In this document: in pieces, positions 52,328-60,646 of the stretch
How positions within the stretch are numbered: position 1 is the stretch's first letter
Layout of the letters: every line of letters begins with the position of its first letter
DNA from: Faecalibacterium sp. I4-3-84
GTDB lineage: Bacteria; Bacillota; Clostridia; Oscillospirales; Ruminococcaceae
DNA: 64,000 nucleotides
Reading direction: 5' to 3'
Assembly (NCBI RefSeq): GCF_023347255.1
Contig: NZ_CP094466.1
Span: forward strand, 1,674,001-1,738,000
Translations under genes and position numbers: made by a program
Notes under the pieces: model-generated
What the model saw: the letters and a program-made list of their open reading frames with translations, nothing else
Database searches by the model: none
What the model was told of the DNA's origin: nothing

Positions 52328-53404
52328 ATGTTGGATATCAAGATCACCCGTACCACTGCTCCGAAGGCAAAGCCTGACGAGAGCAATCTGGGTTTTGGCA
52401 AGAAGTTCACCGACCATATGTTCGTGATGGATTACACCGAGGGCGAAGGCTGGCACGATGCCCGCATTGTCCCCTACGGCCCCTTTGAACTGGACCCGGC
52501 TACTGTCGTGTTCCACTACGCTCAGGAGATCTTTGAGGGCATGAAGGCATACCGCACGGCCAATGATACGGTCCAGCTGTTCCGCCCGGACTGCAACGCA
52601 AAGCGTTTCCAGGACTCCGCCGACCGTCTGTGCATCCCCAAGATCCCTGTGGAGGACTACATTCAGGCCGTTGAAACTCTGGTGGACGTGGACCGTGACT
52701 GGGTGCCCCATTCCGATGGTGCTTCCCTGTATATCCGTCCCTTCATTTTTGCAAACGACGTGGGTCTGGGCGTGCACGCTTCCAAGCACTACATTTTCTG
52801 CATCATCTGCGCTCCCTCGGGCGCTTACTATGCCGAGGGCATCAACCCCGTCCGCATCTATGTTGAAGACGAGTACATCCGTGCCGCTCCCGGCCTGACC
52901 GGCTTCACCAAGTGCGGCGGCAACTATGCTGCTTCCATCAAGGCCGGTGAGCTGGCCGAGGAGCAGGGCTACGCACAGGTGCTGTGGCTGGACGGCGTGG
53001 AGAAGAAGTACGTCGAGGAAGTTGGCAGCATGAACATCATGTTCAAGATCGACGGCAAGGTGTACACCGCTGCTACCGTCGGCACCGTTCTGCCCGGCGT
53101 TACCCGCCGCAGCTGCATCGAGCTGCTGAAGGACTGGGGCTATGAGGTCGTCGAGGGCAAGATCGCCATTGCCGACATTATGGCTGCTGCCCGCGAAGGC
53201 AAGCTGGAAGAGGTGTTCGGCACCGGTACCGCCGCTGTCGTCTCCCCCGTCAAGGAGCTGGTCTGGAAGGGCGAGCACGCCTACATCGGCGACGGCAAGA
53301 TCGGCCCTGTCACCCAGAAGCTGTACGACACCATGACCGGTATGCAGTGGGGCAAGATCCCCGATACCAAGGGCTGGATCGTGCCTGTTGAGAAAAAGAA
53401 CTGA
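52328..53404 (+). CDS. ilvE: Branched-chain amino acid aminotransferase
   Basis: A 358-residue PLP enzyme that interconverts valine, leucine or isoleucine and their 2-oxo acids using glutamate/2-oxoglutarate. The PLP lysine is expected at Lys195 in TKCGGNYAAS. The conserved EEVGSMNIMF corresponds to the EGAGENLF-like loop of fold type IV, and YGPFELDPA lies near the start. Length fits the longer, clostridial-type BCAT. GAGGG lies 10 bases before the ATG. It is a single-gene unit with its own promoter and terminator. Confidence 0.94.
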   Translation: MLDIKITRTTAPKAKPDESNLGFGKKFTDHMFVMDYTEGEGWHDARIVPYGPFELDPATVVFHYAQEIFEGMKAYRTANDTVQLFRPDCNAKRFQDSADRLCIPKIPVEDYIQAVETLVDVDRDWVPHSDGASLYIRPFIFANDVGLGVHASKHYIFCIICAPSGAYYAEGINPVRIYVEDEYIRAAPGLTGFTKCGGNYAASIKAGELAEEQGYAQVLWLDGVEKKYVEEVGSMNIMFKIDGKVYTAATVGTVLPGVTRRSCIELLKDWGYEVVEGKIAIADIMAAAREGKLEEVFGTGTAAVVSPVKELVWKGEHAYIGDGKIGPVTQKLYDTMTGMQWGKIPDTKGWIVPVEKKN

Positions 53405-53444
53405 TCCCGATTCTCCGGAGAGAACCTTTTTATTCAGAATAGCA

Positions 53445-53480
53445 GCAAACGCCGCCAGGCCTCCGCTCGGCGGCGTTTGC
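53445..53480 (+). terminator. Terminator after ilvE
   Basis: GCAAACGCCGCC pairs perfectly with GGCGGCGTTTGC around a 12-base loop. The T-run is weak. Confidence 0.7.
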
Positions 53481-53539
53481 CGTATATTAGGATAACGTCC
53501 TCGCCCTCTCCGTCAAAACTCCAAAATTTCCCGGCGCAA

Positions 53540-53568
53540 TTGCTTTCTGTGCCCTGCAGTGCTAAACT
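53540..53568 (+). promoter_or_regulatory. Promoter of the hydrolase / ATP-grasp cluster
   Basis: TTGCTT (53540-53545), 17 bases, TAAACT (53563-53568). The first gene starts 65 bases downstream. Confidence 0.6.
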
Positions 53569-53633
53569 GAAAACAGAACAGCGGCCTGCATTGCGGCAGG
53601 CCATGTGCAGGAAAGATTGAGAGGAATGGACCC

Positions 53634-54404
53634 ATGGTCAAAAAATGGAGCGTGAGCTACCCTGCCGTCAACGGCACCGAGCAGCGCAGAGTATATGTTT
53701 ATCTGCCCACGATGTATGAAGCTGACCCCGACCGCCGGTATCCGGTGCTGTATATGTTCGACGGCCAGAACGTCTTTTTTGACGAGGATGCCACCTATGG
53801 CAAAAGCTGGGGCGTGGCCGATTATCTGGACTACACCGACACTCCGCTGATCGTGGCGGCGGTGGAGTGCAACGCCGGAGCCAACAACGAACGGCTGGTG
53901 GAGTATTCGCCCTACCGGTTCGATGACCCGCAGTTCGGCCACTTCGACGGCACGGGTCAGGCCACCATGAGCTGGTATATCCACCGGTTCAAACCCTTCA
54001 TCGACCGCAACTTCCGCACCCTGCCCGACCGGGAGCACACCTTCATCGGCGGCAGCAGCATGGGCGGCCTGATGAGCCTGTACGCCCTTTTGCAGCACAA
54101 CGACACTTTCAGCCGTGCGGCGGCGCTGTCGCCGTCCATCTGGGTGTCGCCGGAAAAGCTTTCCGGCCTTGTGGGCCGGGCAAAGCTGGAGCCGGGCACC
54201 GTGCTGTACATGGACTACGGCTCCCGCGAGATGGGCAACCACGACGGGATGCGCCGCGGCTTTGCAGAGATGTGCGCAAAGGTCATGACCCGGGGCATCC
54301 ACCTTACCAGCCGCATCGTGCCCGGCGGCACCCACAGCGAAGCCAGTTGGGAAAAACAGCTGCCCTTTATGTTCCATACTCTGATGTATGAGGTGGAGGA
54401 GTAA
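53634..54404 (+). CDS. Alpha/beta hydrolase, esterase-D / enterochelin-esterase-like
   Basis: A 256-residue esterase-like protein. The nucleophile elbow is GGSSMGG (serine near residue 143). VLYMFDGQNVFFDE near residue 43 is typical of the esterase D/Fes-like family, and the histidine of the triad is probably in GGTHSEASW. No signal peptide. The second gene starts 21 bases after it. Substrate unknown; with the next two genes it may act on a peptide- or ester-linked small molecule. Confidence 0.85.
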   Translation: MVKKWSVSYPAVNGTEQRRVYVYLPTMYEADPDRRYPVLYMFDGQNVFFDEDATYGKSWGVADYLDYTDTPLIVAAVECNAGANNERLVEYSPYRFDDPQFGHFDGTGQATMSWYIHRFKPFIDRNFRTLPDREHTFIGGSSMGGLMSLYALLQHNDTFSRAAALSPSIWVSPEKLSGLVGRAKLEPGTVLYMDYGSREMGNHDGMRRGFAEMCAKVMTRGIHLTSRIVPGGTHSEASWEKQLPFMFHTLMYEVEE

Positions 54405-54425
54405 ACCCTAAAAGGAGGAAACACC

Positions 54426-55184
54426 ATGGAAATGCAGTATTTTAAGGACTACAGCCCGGCGCTGGGCCGCGACATGGAGTGCAAAATTTACGGCCACGCA
54501 GGCCGCCCGATGCTGTACATCCCCTGTCAGGATGGCCGCTTCTTCGATTTTGAGAACTTCCACATGAACGATACCCTTGCCCCATGGATCGATGCTGGTA
54601 AGATCATGGTGATCTCCATTGATACCATGGACAAGGAGACCTGGTCCGACACGCAGGGCGACCCCTATTGGCGCATCCGCCGCTATGAGCAGTGGCTGCG
54701 CTATATCGTGGAGGAGGCTGTGCCCAAGATCCAGTATCTGGCCAAGGAGCGCAACGGCTGGGACGACCTGCCCGGTGTCATTGCCTTTGGCTGCAGTCTG
54801 GGTGCCACCCATGCGGTCAACCTGTACCTGCGCCGCCCGGATGTGTTCTGCGGCTGTCTGGCCCTCAGCGGCATCTACACGGCCCACTATGGCTTCGGCA
54901 ATTATATGGACGAGCTGGTGTACATGAACTCGCCCGTGGACTACATGAAGAACTTCCCGGAGGATCACCCCTACATGCAGCTGTTCCGCAGCCAGAAGGC
55001 GGTCATCTGCTGCGGTCAGGGCGACTGGGAGCAGCCGGACACCACATGGTTCCTCAAGCGCATCTTCGAGGCCAAGAACATCCCCATCTGGGTAGACCTG
55101 TGGGGCCACGATGTGAACCACGACTGGAACTGGTGGTATAAGCAGACTGCATATTACATGCCCTACGTGCTGGGAGAGCAGTAA
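54426..55184 (+). CDS. Alpha/beta hydrolase, esterase-like
   Basis: A 252-residue protein of the same superfamily as its neighbour but a separate branch. The nucleophile motif is GCSLGA (near residue 121). The probable acid and histidine lie in LWGHDVNHDWNWW near the C-terminus. AAAGGAGG precedes the ATG. A MITE-like repeat separates it from the ATP-grasp gene, which still seems part of the same transcription unit. Confidence 0.83.
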   Translation: MEMQYFKDYSPALGRDMECKIYGHAGRPMLYIPCQDGRFFDFENFHMNDTLAPWIDAGKIMVISIDTMDKETWSDTQGDPYWRIRRYEQWLRYIVEEAVPKIQYLAKERNGWDDLPGVIAFGCSLGATHAVNLYLRRPDVFCGCLALSGIYTAHYGFGNYMDELVYMNSPVDYMKNFPEDHPYMQLFRSQKAVICCGQGDWEQPDTTWFLKRIFEAKNIPIWVDLWGHDVNHDWNWWYKQTAYYMPYVLGEQ

Positions 55185-55190
55185 ACAGGG

Positions 55191-55311
55191 AACTCCCCCA
55201 GTCTGCTTCGCAGACAGCCCCCTCATGGAGGGGGCCTTGTAAAAGCTCTCCGCAACGGAAAAAGGCCCCCCCGGAGGGAGCTGGCACGGCGAAGCCGTGA
55301 CGGAGGGAGTT
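55191..55311. repeat. MITE-like repeat, copy 1
   Basis: About 120 bases with imperfect 13-bp terminal inverted repeats (AACTCCCCCAGTC and GACGGAGGGAGTT, 11/13 paired) and internal complementary arms, so the RNA would fold into a long hairpin. Related in ends and layout to 62029-62160. No coding capacity. Confidence 0.75.
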
Positions 55312-55340
55312 TTTATAGAGGAAAGAGGAATCATAAAACC

Positions 55341-56669
55341 ATGCAGAATTTTATTTTTATTTCGCCCAACTTCCCCACCAACTACTGGCAGTTCTGCCGT
55401 GAGCTGAAAAACAACGGCATGAATGTGCTGGGCATCGGCGACCAGCCCTACGATGAGCTGAAGCCGGAGCTGAAGGACAGCCTGAACGAGTACTACAAGG
55501 TGGGCAGTCTGGAAAACTACGACGAGGTCTACCGCGCCGTGGCCTTCTTTGCATTCAAGTATGGCCGCATCGACTGGCTGGAGTCCAACAATGAATACTG
55601 GCTGGAGCGGGACGCAGCCCTGCGCACCGATTTCCACATCACCTCCGGCTTCCAGACTTCCGATATGCCCCGCATCAAGTACAAGAGCAAGATGAAGGAG
55701 TATTACCAGAAGGCCGGCATCGCCACCGCACGCTACCACATGGTGGACGATTACGAGGGCTGCCGGAAGTTCATCGACGAGGTGGGCTACCCGGTGGTGG
55801 TAAAGCCGGATAACGGCGTGGGCGCATCCGATACCCACAAGCTGTCCAGCGACGAGGACCTGAAAAAGTTCCTCGTGCAGAAGACGGCCCATCACCCGGA
55901 TGTGGAGTACATCATGGAGGAGTTCGTCCGGGCCGAGGTGAACAGCTACGATGCCATCATCGATGCCAACGGCAACCCCATCTTTGAGGCCGGCAACGTC
56001 AGCCCCATGTCCATCATGGATATCGTCAACGACAACGACAACTCCATCTACTACATCATCAAGGACCTGCCCGAGGACACCCGCGCTGCAGGCCGTGCCG
56101 CCGTCAAGAGCTTTGGCGTGAAGAGCCGCTTCATCCACTTTGAGTTCTTCCGCATGACCGAGAATCAGGCCAGCATGGGCAAAAAGGGCCAGATCGTGGC
56201 GCTGGAGGTCAACATGCGCCCCTGCGGCGGCTTTACCCCGGACATGATCAACTTTGCCCGCTCCACCAACGTGTATAAGATCTGGGCGGACATGATCGCC
56301 TTTGGCGGCACCGATATGCCGGTGGGCGAGCACTTCTACTGCCCGTTTGCAGGCCGCCGCGACGGCAAGCACTTTGTGTACAGCCACGAGCAGATCATGC
56401 AGAAGTACCAGCAGAACATGCGCATGGTGGACCGCATCCCGGATGCCCTGAGCGGTGCCATGGGCAACCAGATGTACGTTGCCACATTCTCCACCCGCGA
56501 GGGCATGGAGCAGTTCTACGCCGACGTGCTGGCCACCACCGACGACAACAACGCCGCTGTACAGAAGGAACTGAGCAGCATTCTGGCTCTGGGCGAGCCG
56601 GAGACCACCCCGGCGGAAAAGCCCGCCGCTCCTGCCGCTAAAAAGGCACGCACCACAAAGAAAAAGTAA
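55341..56669 (+). CDS. ATP-grasp carboxylate-amine/thiol ligase-like protein
   Basis: A 442-residue enzyme. A pre-ATP-grasp domain (NFIFISPNFPTNYWQF) is followed by the ATP-grasp core: YPVVVKPDNGVGASDTHKL (residues 150-170), the metal-binding region with VEYIMEEFV, and VALEVNMRPCGGFTPDM near residue 290. It should join a carboxylate to an amine or similar group using ATP. The last 30 residues form an Ala/Pro/Lys-rich tail (AAPAAKKARTTKKK), perhaps for nucleic acid or surface binding. Following two esterases, it suggests a small-molecule ligation/hydrolysis pathway. Confidence 0.85.
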   Translation: MQNFIFISPNFPTNYWQFCRELKNNGMNVLGIGDQPYDELKPELKDSLNEYYKVGSLENYDEVYRAVAFFAFKYGRIDWLESNNEYWLERDAALRTDFHITSGFQTSDMPRIKYKSKMKEYYQKAGIATARYHMVDDYEGCRKFIDEVGYPVVVKPDNGVGASDTHKLSSDEDLKKFLVQKTAHHPDVEYIMEEFVRAEVNSYDAIIDANGNPIFEAGNVSPMSIMDIVNDNDNSIYYIIKDLPEDTRAAGRAAVKSFGVKSRFIHFEFFRMTENQASMGKKGQIVALEVNMRPCGGFTPDMINFARSTNVYKIWADMIAFGGTDMPVGEHFYCPFAGRRDGKHFVYSHEQIMQKYQQNMRMVDRIPDALSGAMGNQMYVATFSTREGMEQFYADVLATTDDNNAAVQKELSSILALGEPETTPAEKPAAPAAKKARTTKKK

Positions 56670-56680
56670 GAATACGCTCA

Positions 56681-56717
56681 AACAGCCCCGGAACGGCATG
56701 CCCGTCCCGGGGCTGTT
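56681..56717 (+). terminator. Terminator after the ATP-grasp gene
   Basis: AACAGCCCCGG pairs with CCGGGGCTGTT around a 15-base loop. The same hairpin recurs at 57881-57913. Confidence 0.82.
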
Positions 56718-56777
56718 GTTATATTGCAAAAAAATGGTCACCCGTTCTGAGCGAAATGACAAATTTTTTCAGATTGG

Positions 56778-56805
56778 TTGACAAGATGCCGGGGGGGGGT
56801 AAGAT
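56778..56805 (+). promoter_or_regulatory. Promoter of lipoprotein gene 1 with a G9 spacer tract
   Basis: TTGACA (56778-56783), 16 bases, TAAGAT (56800-56805). Nine G (56791-56799) fill the end of the spacer. Such tracts change length by slipped-strand replication, which would change promoter spacing and strength. The companion promoter at 57976-58003 has eight G. Confidence 0.7.
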
Positions 56806-56862
56806 GTGGGTGTGAAGCATATTTTTGGGGTGCTTCGGCACAAAAAACAGGAGGCTTGTATT

Positions 56863-57849
56863 ATGAGATTGTACAAAAAAGCAGCCGCTGTTCTGCTGGC
56901 GGCAGCAATGGCTGTTTCCATGATGACCGCTTGCGGCGGTGGCGGTGGTTCCACCGGCGGCAATGGCGGCGGCAGCGGAAACAATGGCGGAAGCACATCC
57001 GTGGCTGTGCCTGCACCGGACAAGTTTGAAAATGTTGGCACTGGTTCCGAAAGTGAGGGTGGCGGGTCCGGCACTTTGGGTACGCCGATCGCAAGCTTCA
57101 GCGGAAGCCAGTATGCAGCTTTTGTTCAGAATGTGAAGAATCATCAGTCCACCGGTCTGTACATGGAATACACCACTGTGGAATATGATGCGAACAAAGC
57201 ATATAAATCTGGAATAAATTATATTCTTGCAGCGGATAGAAATGACATCTATTTGAAAATGAGGTCTGTCGGCAGCACATCCTCGGTTCCGAGTGTGGTA
57301 TTCGGAACGGTCGAGAACAATACAGAGTGGTTGTACGCCTTGTATGAAAAGTCGAAGGTTGCAGTGGGCGAGCAGGGAGCCTATAATGAAGGCCAGCTGT
57401 GGGATGATATTGGCTTTAGTGCAGATGCTCTGCCCTATCAGATGTACAAGACTGTTGTAAAAGTGAACGGCCAGCCCTATGACGCTGAGACCTTTACGGA
57501 TTCCTATGGAACCAAGTACACTATCTGCTATCAGGGCAGTATGCCGAAGTATACGATGATTGAATATGCGCATCCGGATTCAGACGGTGTGCAGTATTAC
57601 GTCACCGAGTATAAGACCATCCAGTACACCACCAACGGCCTGTGCCAGTGGCCGAAAGACGGCTATAAGGTCTATAAGTACGTCAGCACTTCTCAATCCG
57701 GCAATACGGCAACGATCGTGCTGGCCGATGAAGCAGGCAAGCAGTATACGATCACTGTCGTGGAAGGCGTCCCCAATGGCCTGACCGTTAAGGATGGAAA
57801 CGGCAATGTCGTTACAGACCAGTTCAAGTGGCTTATGCAGGGCGAGTAA
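56863..57849 (+). CDS. Lipoprotein 1 (uncharacterized)
   Basis: A 328-residue exported lipoprotein. The signal peptide (MRLYKKAAAVLLAAAMAVSM) ends in the lipobox MTAC, so Cys24 would be lipidated. A Gly/Ser/Asn-rich linker (residues 25-50) follows, then a soluble domain of about 270 residues, rich in Tyr, Thr and Asp, with no recognised family. AGGAGG precedes the ATG at 56863. Signal peptide and upstream DNA are almost the same as in the next gene, but the mature parts differ, apart from patterns such as MYKTVVKVNGQPYDAETFTD that recur in altered form. Confidence 0.85.
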   Translation: MRLYKKAAAVLLAAAMAVSMMTACGGGGGSTGGNGGGSGNNGGSTSVAVPAPDKFENVGTGSESEGGGSGTLGTPIASFSGSQYAAFVQNVKNHQSTGLYMEYTTVEYDANKAYKSGINYILAADRNDIYLKMRSVGSTSSVPSVVFGTVENNTEWLYALYEKSKVAVGEQGAYNEGQLWDDIGFSADALPYQMYKTVVKVNGQPYDAETFTDSYGTKYTICYQGSMPKYTMIEYAHPDSDGVQYYVTEYKTIQYTTNGLCQWPKDGYKVYKYVSTSQSGNTATIVLADEAGKQYTITVVEGVPNGLTVKDGNGNVVTDQFKWLMQGE

Positions 57850-57880
57850 AACAAGAATATAATTTACAACCAATAATCTT

Positions 57881-57913
57881 CAGCCCCGGAATGGCGTGCC
57901 CGTCCCGGGGCTG
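57881..57913 (+). terminator. Terminator after lipoprotein gene 1
   Basis: CAGCCCCGG / CCGGGGCTG hairpin, a copy of the one at 56681-56717, as part of the duplicated upstream block. Confidence 0.78.
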
Positions 57914-57975
57914 TTGTTATATTGCTAAAAAATGGTCATCTGTTCCGGGCAAAATGACAAAATTTTTCAGATTGG

Positions 57976-58003
57976 TTGACAAGATGCCCGGGGGGGGTAA
58001 GAT
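57976..58003 (+). promoter_or_regulatory. Promoter of lipoprotein gene 2 with a G8 spacer tract
   Basis: TTGACA (57976-57981), 16 bases, TAAGAT (57998-58003). Eight G (57990-57997) after CCC keep the spacer at 16, as in the first promoter (CC plus nine G). Confidence 0.7.
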
Positions 58004-58061
58004 GTGGGTGCGAAGCATATTTTTGGGGAGCTTCGGAACAAAAAAACAGGAGGCTTGTATT

Positions 58062-59027
58062 ATGAGATTGTACAAAAAAGCAGCCGCCGTTCTGCTGGCG
58101 GCAGCAATGGCTGTTTCCATGATGACCGCTTGCGGCGGTGGCGCAGGCGGCGGCAACGGTGGCAATGGCGGGAATGGCGGTAATGGTGGCGACACTGAAA
58201 TCGTTCAACCGGTTCCCGGTCCGGATACAACGGACCCGGATCAGGGCGGTGAGACTGGCGGCACTACGACTCAGCCCGAGAAGACAAAAATCCCGGATGT
58301 GACAAAGAGTCAGTATGCACAGTCCTCGAAGAAGATCTACAATTCGAACGAGTTCTATGTCCTGGCTACTATGGCCGATTATGATGCCAATAAAACAAAA
58401 ACGAGCGAAGGACAGATGATTTTGGCCCGCAAAGGCACCGATGTTTACATGAAAGCTGCCTTTACTCAAAACAGCAAGACCCAAGAGCATGCGGTGTTCG
58501 CAGAAAAGACAAACGATGGCAAGTATGCAAGTTACCTGCTGTTTGAGGATGCTAAGACTGCATTGAAAAGTATTCGGAACGATCCGCCCATGGACTTTTC
58601 TAAAGAGGAAGAATTGCCGAACGAAATGTACCGCACTACTGTAAAAGTCGGCGGCAAAGAATATTACGCAGAAACCTATACAGATAAAAACGGTTCCGAA
58701 CAGATCATTTGCTTTGACGAAAATGGCATGCCGAAATATCAATTTTCTCAGCGAAAGGATGGCACCTCTGAGACTACGGTGTACCAGACCATCCGAATCG
58801 GTAACTCTAACAACCTGTGTCAGGTGAACGGCTATAAGGCTTATACGATGGAGAACGATGCGGAAGGTAAACCGATTCTGGTCGATGAAAGTGGCAACAA
58901 GTATAAAGTTACTTTCAAGATTGACGAGACTACCCACAAGGTTACTGAAGTGAAAGTCGAAGACAGCAATGGCAAGGATGTAACGACGAAAGACTTTGCA
59001 TGGTTTGTTAAGTATTTTAAAGGTTAA
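58062..59027 (+). CDS. Lipoprotein 2 (paralogue of lipoprotein 1)
   Basis: A 321-residue exported lipoprotein with the same signal peptide and MTAC lipobox. A Gly/Asn-rich linker follows, then a mature domain of about 260 residues. Shared patterns with lipoprotein 1 are MYRTTVKVGGKEYYAETYTD and GNKYKVTFKID-like strands near the end, showing they are diverged duplicates. Charge differs: this protein has more Lys and Glu. The domain is not recognised. The protein should face the outside of the membrane, perhaps as a surface antigen or binding protein. Confidence 0.85.
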   Translation: MRLYKKAAAVLLAAAMAVSMMTACGGGAGGGNGGNGGNGGNGGDTEIVQPVPGPDTTDPDQGGETGGTTTQPEKTKIPDVTKSQYAQSSKKIYNSNEFYVLATMADYDANKTKTSEGQMILARKGTDVYMKAAFTQNSKTQEHAVFAEKTNDGKYASYLLFEDAKTALKSIRNDPPMDFSKEEELPNEMYRTTVKVGGKEYYAETYTDKNGSEQIICFDENGMPKYQFSQRKDGTSETTVYQTIRIGNSNNLCQVNGYKAYTMENDAEGKPILVDESGNKYKVTFKIDETTHKVTEVKVEDSNGKDVTTKDFAWFVKYFKG

Positions 59028-59060
59028 AGCACTTTTCTCAAAAAAATAACAAGATGTTTT

Positions 59061-59092
59061 GCCCCGGCTGTCCCCCGACAGCCGGGGCTTTT
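59061..59092 (+). terminator. Terminator after lipoprotein gene 2
   Basis: GCCCCGGCTGTC-CCCC-GACAGCCGGGGC followed by four T. Confidence 0.88.
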
Positions 59093-59094
59093 CG

Positions 59095-59123
59095 TTGTCC
59101 CTTTTGGCAAAGTGTGGTATACT
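59095..59123 (+). promoter_or_regulatory. Promoter of the MYG1-family gene
   Basis: TTGTCC (59095-59100), 17 bases, TATACT (59118-59123). Confidence 0.65.
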
Positions 59124-59158
59124 GTTGCCAGAGATTTTATTGGGAACGAGGTACATCT

Positions 59159-59986
59159 ATGAAAATTCCTGCAAACGGCTTTACCCATGCCGGCAAGTTC
59201 CACGCCGACGATGTGTTTGCCACTGCGCTGCTGCAGATCCTGCGCCCGGATATCAGGATCACCCGCGGCTTTGTGGTGCCGGACGGTTTTGACGGCATCG
59301 TGTACGATGTGGGCTTTGGGATGTTCGACCACCATCAGGAGCCCCGGGAGTACCGCGCAAACGGTGTGCCCTACGCGGCCTTCGGCCTGCTGTGGCGGGT
59401 GCTCGGCCCCGGCCTTGTGGGCGAGCGTCAGGCCCGGCTCATTGACGAGAACTTCATCCAGCCGCTGGACCTCAACGATAACACCGGCGAGCAGAACAGC
59501 CTGTGCGATGCCATTGGCTTTTTTAACCCGGTGTGGGACTCCAAAGAGGATCAGGACACCTGCTTTTTCAAGGCGGTGGCCGTGGCAAAGCAGATCTTGG
59601 AAAACCAGATCGCCAGCGCCAACGCCGTGAACCGCGCCGACGAAAAGGTGCAGCAAGCCTACAAAAACTCCCGGGACGGCATCGTGGTGCTGCCCTGCTA
59701 TCTGCCGTGGAAGAACGGCCTGTACAAGACGGACGCGCTGTTCGTGATCTACCCCAGCCAGCGCGGCGGCTGGAGCGCCCAGTGCGTCACCGACCACAAG
59801 ACCAAGCGTCCCAAACTCCCCTTCCCCCAGAGCTGGGCCGGCCAGCCGCAGGAGGTCATTGAGCAGAAGAGCGGCATCCCGGGCATCAGCTTCTGCCACG
59901 CCAGCCGCTTCCTCATCACCGCCAAGGATAAGGAAACTGCCCTTGCTGCCTGCCGTCAGGTGTTAAAGAACAATGGCCGCATCTGA
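59159..59986 (+). CDS. MYG1-family metal-dependent hydrolase-like protein
   Basis: A 275-residue protein. The N-terminal motif THAGKFHADDVFATALL and the downstream YDVGFGMFDHHQ give the Asp/His metal-binding set seen in MYG1 and related DHH-like proteins. LDLNDNTG and VLPCYLPWK are further family patterns. Eukaryotic MYG1 is a 3'-5' RNA exonuclease; the bacterial role is not settled. The ATG at 59159 has GAGG at 59148-59151, seven bases upstream. It overlaps the GIY-YIG gene by 14 bases. Confidence 0.82.
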   Translation: MKIPANGFTHAGKFHADDVFATALLQILRPDIRITRGFVVPDGFDGIVYDVGFGMFDHHQEPREYRANGVPYAAFGLLWRVLGPGLVGERQARLIDENFIQPLDLNDNTGEQNSLCDAIGFFNPVWDSKEDQDTCFFKAVAVAKQILENQIASANAVNRADEKVQQAYKNSRDGIVVLPCYLPWKNGLYKTDALFVIYPSQRGGWSAQCVTDHKTKRPKLPFPQSWAGQPQEVIEQKSGIPGISFCHASRFLITAKDKETALAACRQVLKNNGRI

Positions 59987-60278
59987 GCCGTGCGCCCGGC
60001 CAAAGCCCGCCTTTGTGTATATGGTGCGGTGTACCGACGGTACGCTGTACACCGGCTGGACCACCGACCCTGCCGCCCGCCTGCAGGTCCACAAAAGCGG
60101 CAGAGGGGCCCGCTACACCCGGGCCAGAGGTGCAGCGGCCTTTGCCTACGTGGAGCGCTGTGCGGACAAGCGCAGCGCCCTGCGGCGGGAAGCTGCGCTC
60201 AAAAAGCTGCCCAAGGCGCAAAAAGAGCTGCTGTGCCGCGCATGGAGCGCGGCGGGCGGGCCCTTTTCCGGCGCATAA
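59973..60278 (+). CDS. GIY-YIG nuclease superfamily protein (UPF0213-like)
   Basis: A 101-residue single-domain protein. The motif FVYMVRCTDGTLYTGWTTD contains the Tyr...Tyr-x-Gly signature, and KGARYTRARG-like SGRGARYTRARG carries the conserved arginine. A glutamate lies in RREAALKKL. Stand-alone members are thought to cut DNA, but their cell role is unclear. It is translationally linked to the MYG1-like gene. Confidence 0.85.
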   Translation: MAASEPCARPKPAFVYMVRCTDGTLYTGWTTDPAARLQVHKSGRGARYTRARGAAAFAYVERCADKRSALRREAALKKLPKAQKELLCRAWSAAGGPFSGA

Positions 60279-60283
60279 AGACA

Positions 60284-60350
60284 AAACGAAACCCGGAACT
60301 CTTTCAGGGCCAGACGGCTCACAAAAGGGTCCCGGGCGTTTTGTTTTTGC
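60284..60350 (+). terminator. Probable terminator after the GIY-YIG gene
   Basis: AAAACG-AACCCGG and CCCGGGCGTTTTG can pair over a long loop and are followed by TTTT. Confidence 0.55.
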
Positions 60351-60412
60351 GGTGTGAATTCTTTCCGTGTGCTGTAGTCCGCACATGCCTCCGGACAGGC
60401 TGCATGTGCCCC

Positions 60413-60472
60413 GAATATATACTGCGCAAATGCATAAAATATGAATATATTCTGCAAATAACGCATAAAGAT
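60413..60472. promoter_or_regulatory. Two 30-bp-spaced repeats upstream of argG (ArgR-box candidates)
   Basis: GAATATATACTGCGCAAAT (60413) and GAATATATTCTGCAAATAA (60443) are direct repeats, each followed by GCATAAA, and start 30 bp apart. The second contains the palindrome GAATATATTC. ARG boxes are AT-rich imperfect palindromes of the TGAATxxxxATTCA kind. No argR gene is in the window, so assignment rests on position and shape. Confidence 0.55.
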
Positions 60473-60527
60473 ACAAATTGAACCAAAACAGAGGTCAAAT
60501 CCGTGTAAGGTTTGGCGGTTTTCGGCA

Positions 60528-60555
60528 TTGACGGAAAAGCCGCGCGGCGTATAAT
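60528..60555 (+). promoter_or_regulatory. Promoter of argG
   Basis: TTGACG (60528-60533), 16 bases, TATAAT (60550-60555), about 90 bases before the argG start. It lies some 55-85 bases after the repeated sites. Confidence 0.75.
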
Positions 60556-60646
60556 AAAAGCATCAACAGAAATGCAGATGCAAGAGGGTGCGGGAGGGAT
60601 GCCTGCATCAGAAAACAAAAGTGTATTTTTAAAAGGAGCAATCATC

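Noticed and set aside
54408-56762. 784-codon minus-strand open frame over the hydrolase and ATP-grasp genes
   Set aside because: Shadow of plus-strand coding regions with clear catalytic motifs; composition is His/Val/Leu-biased and no ribosome site is present.
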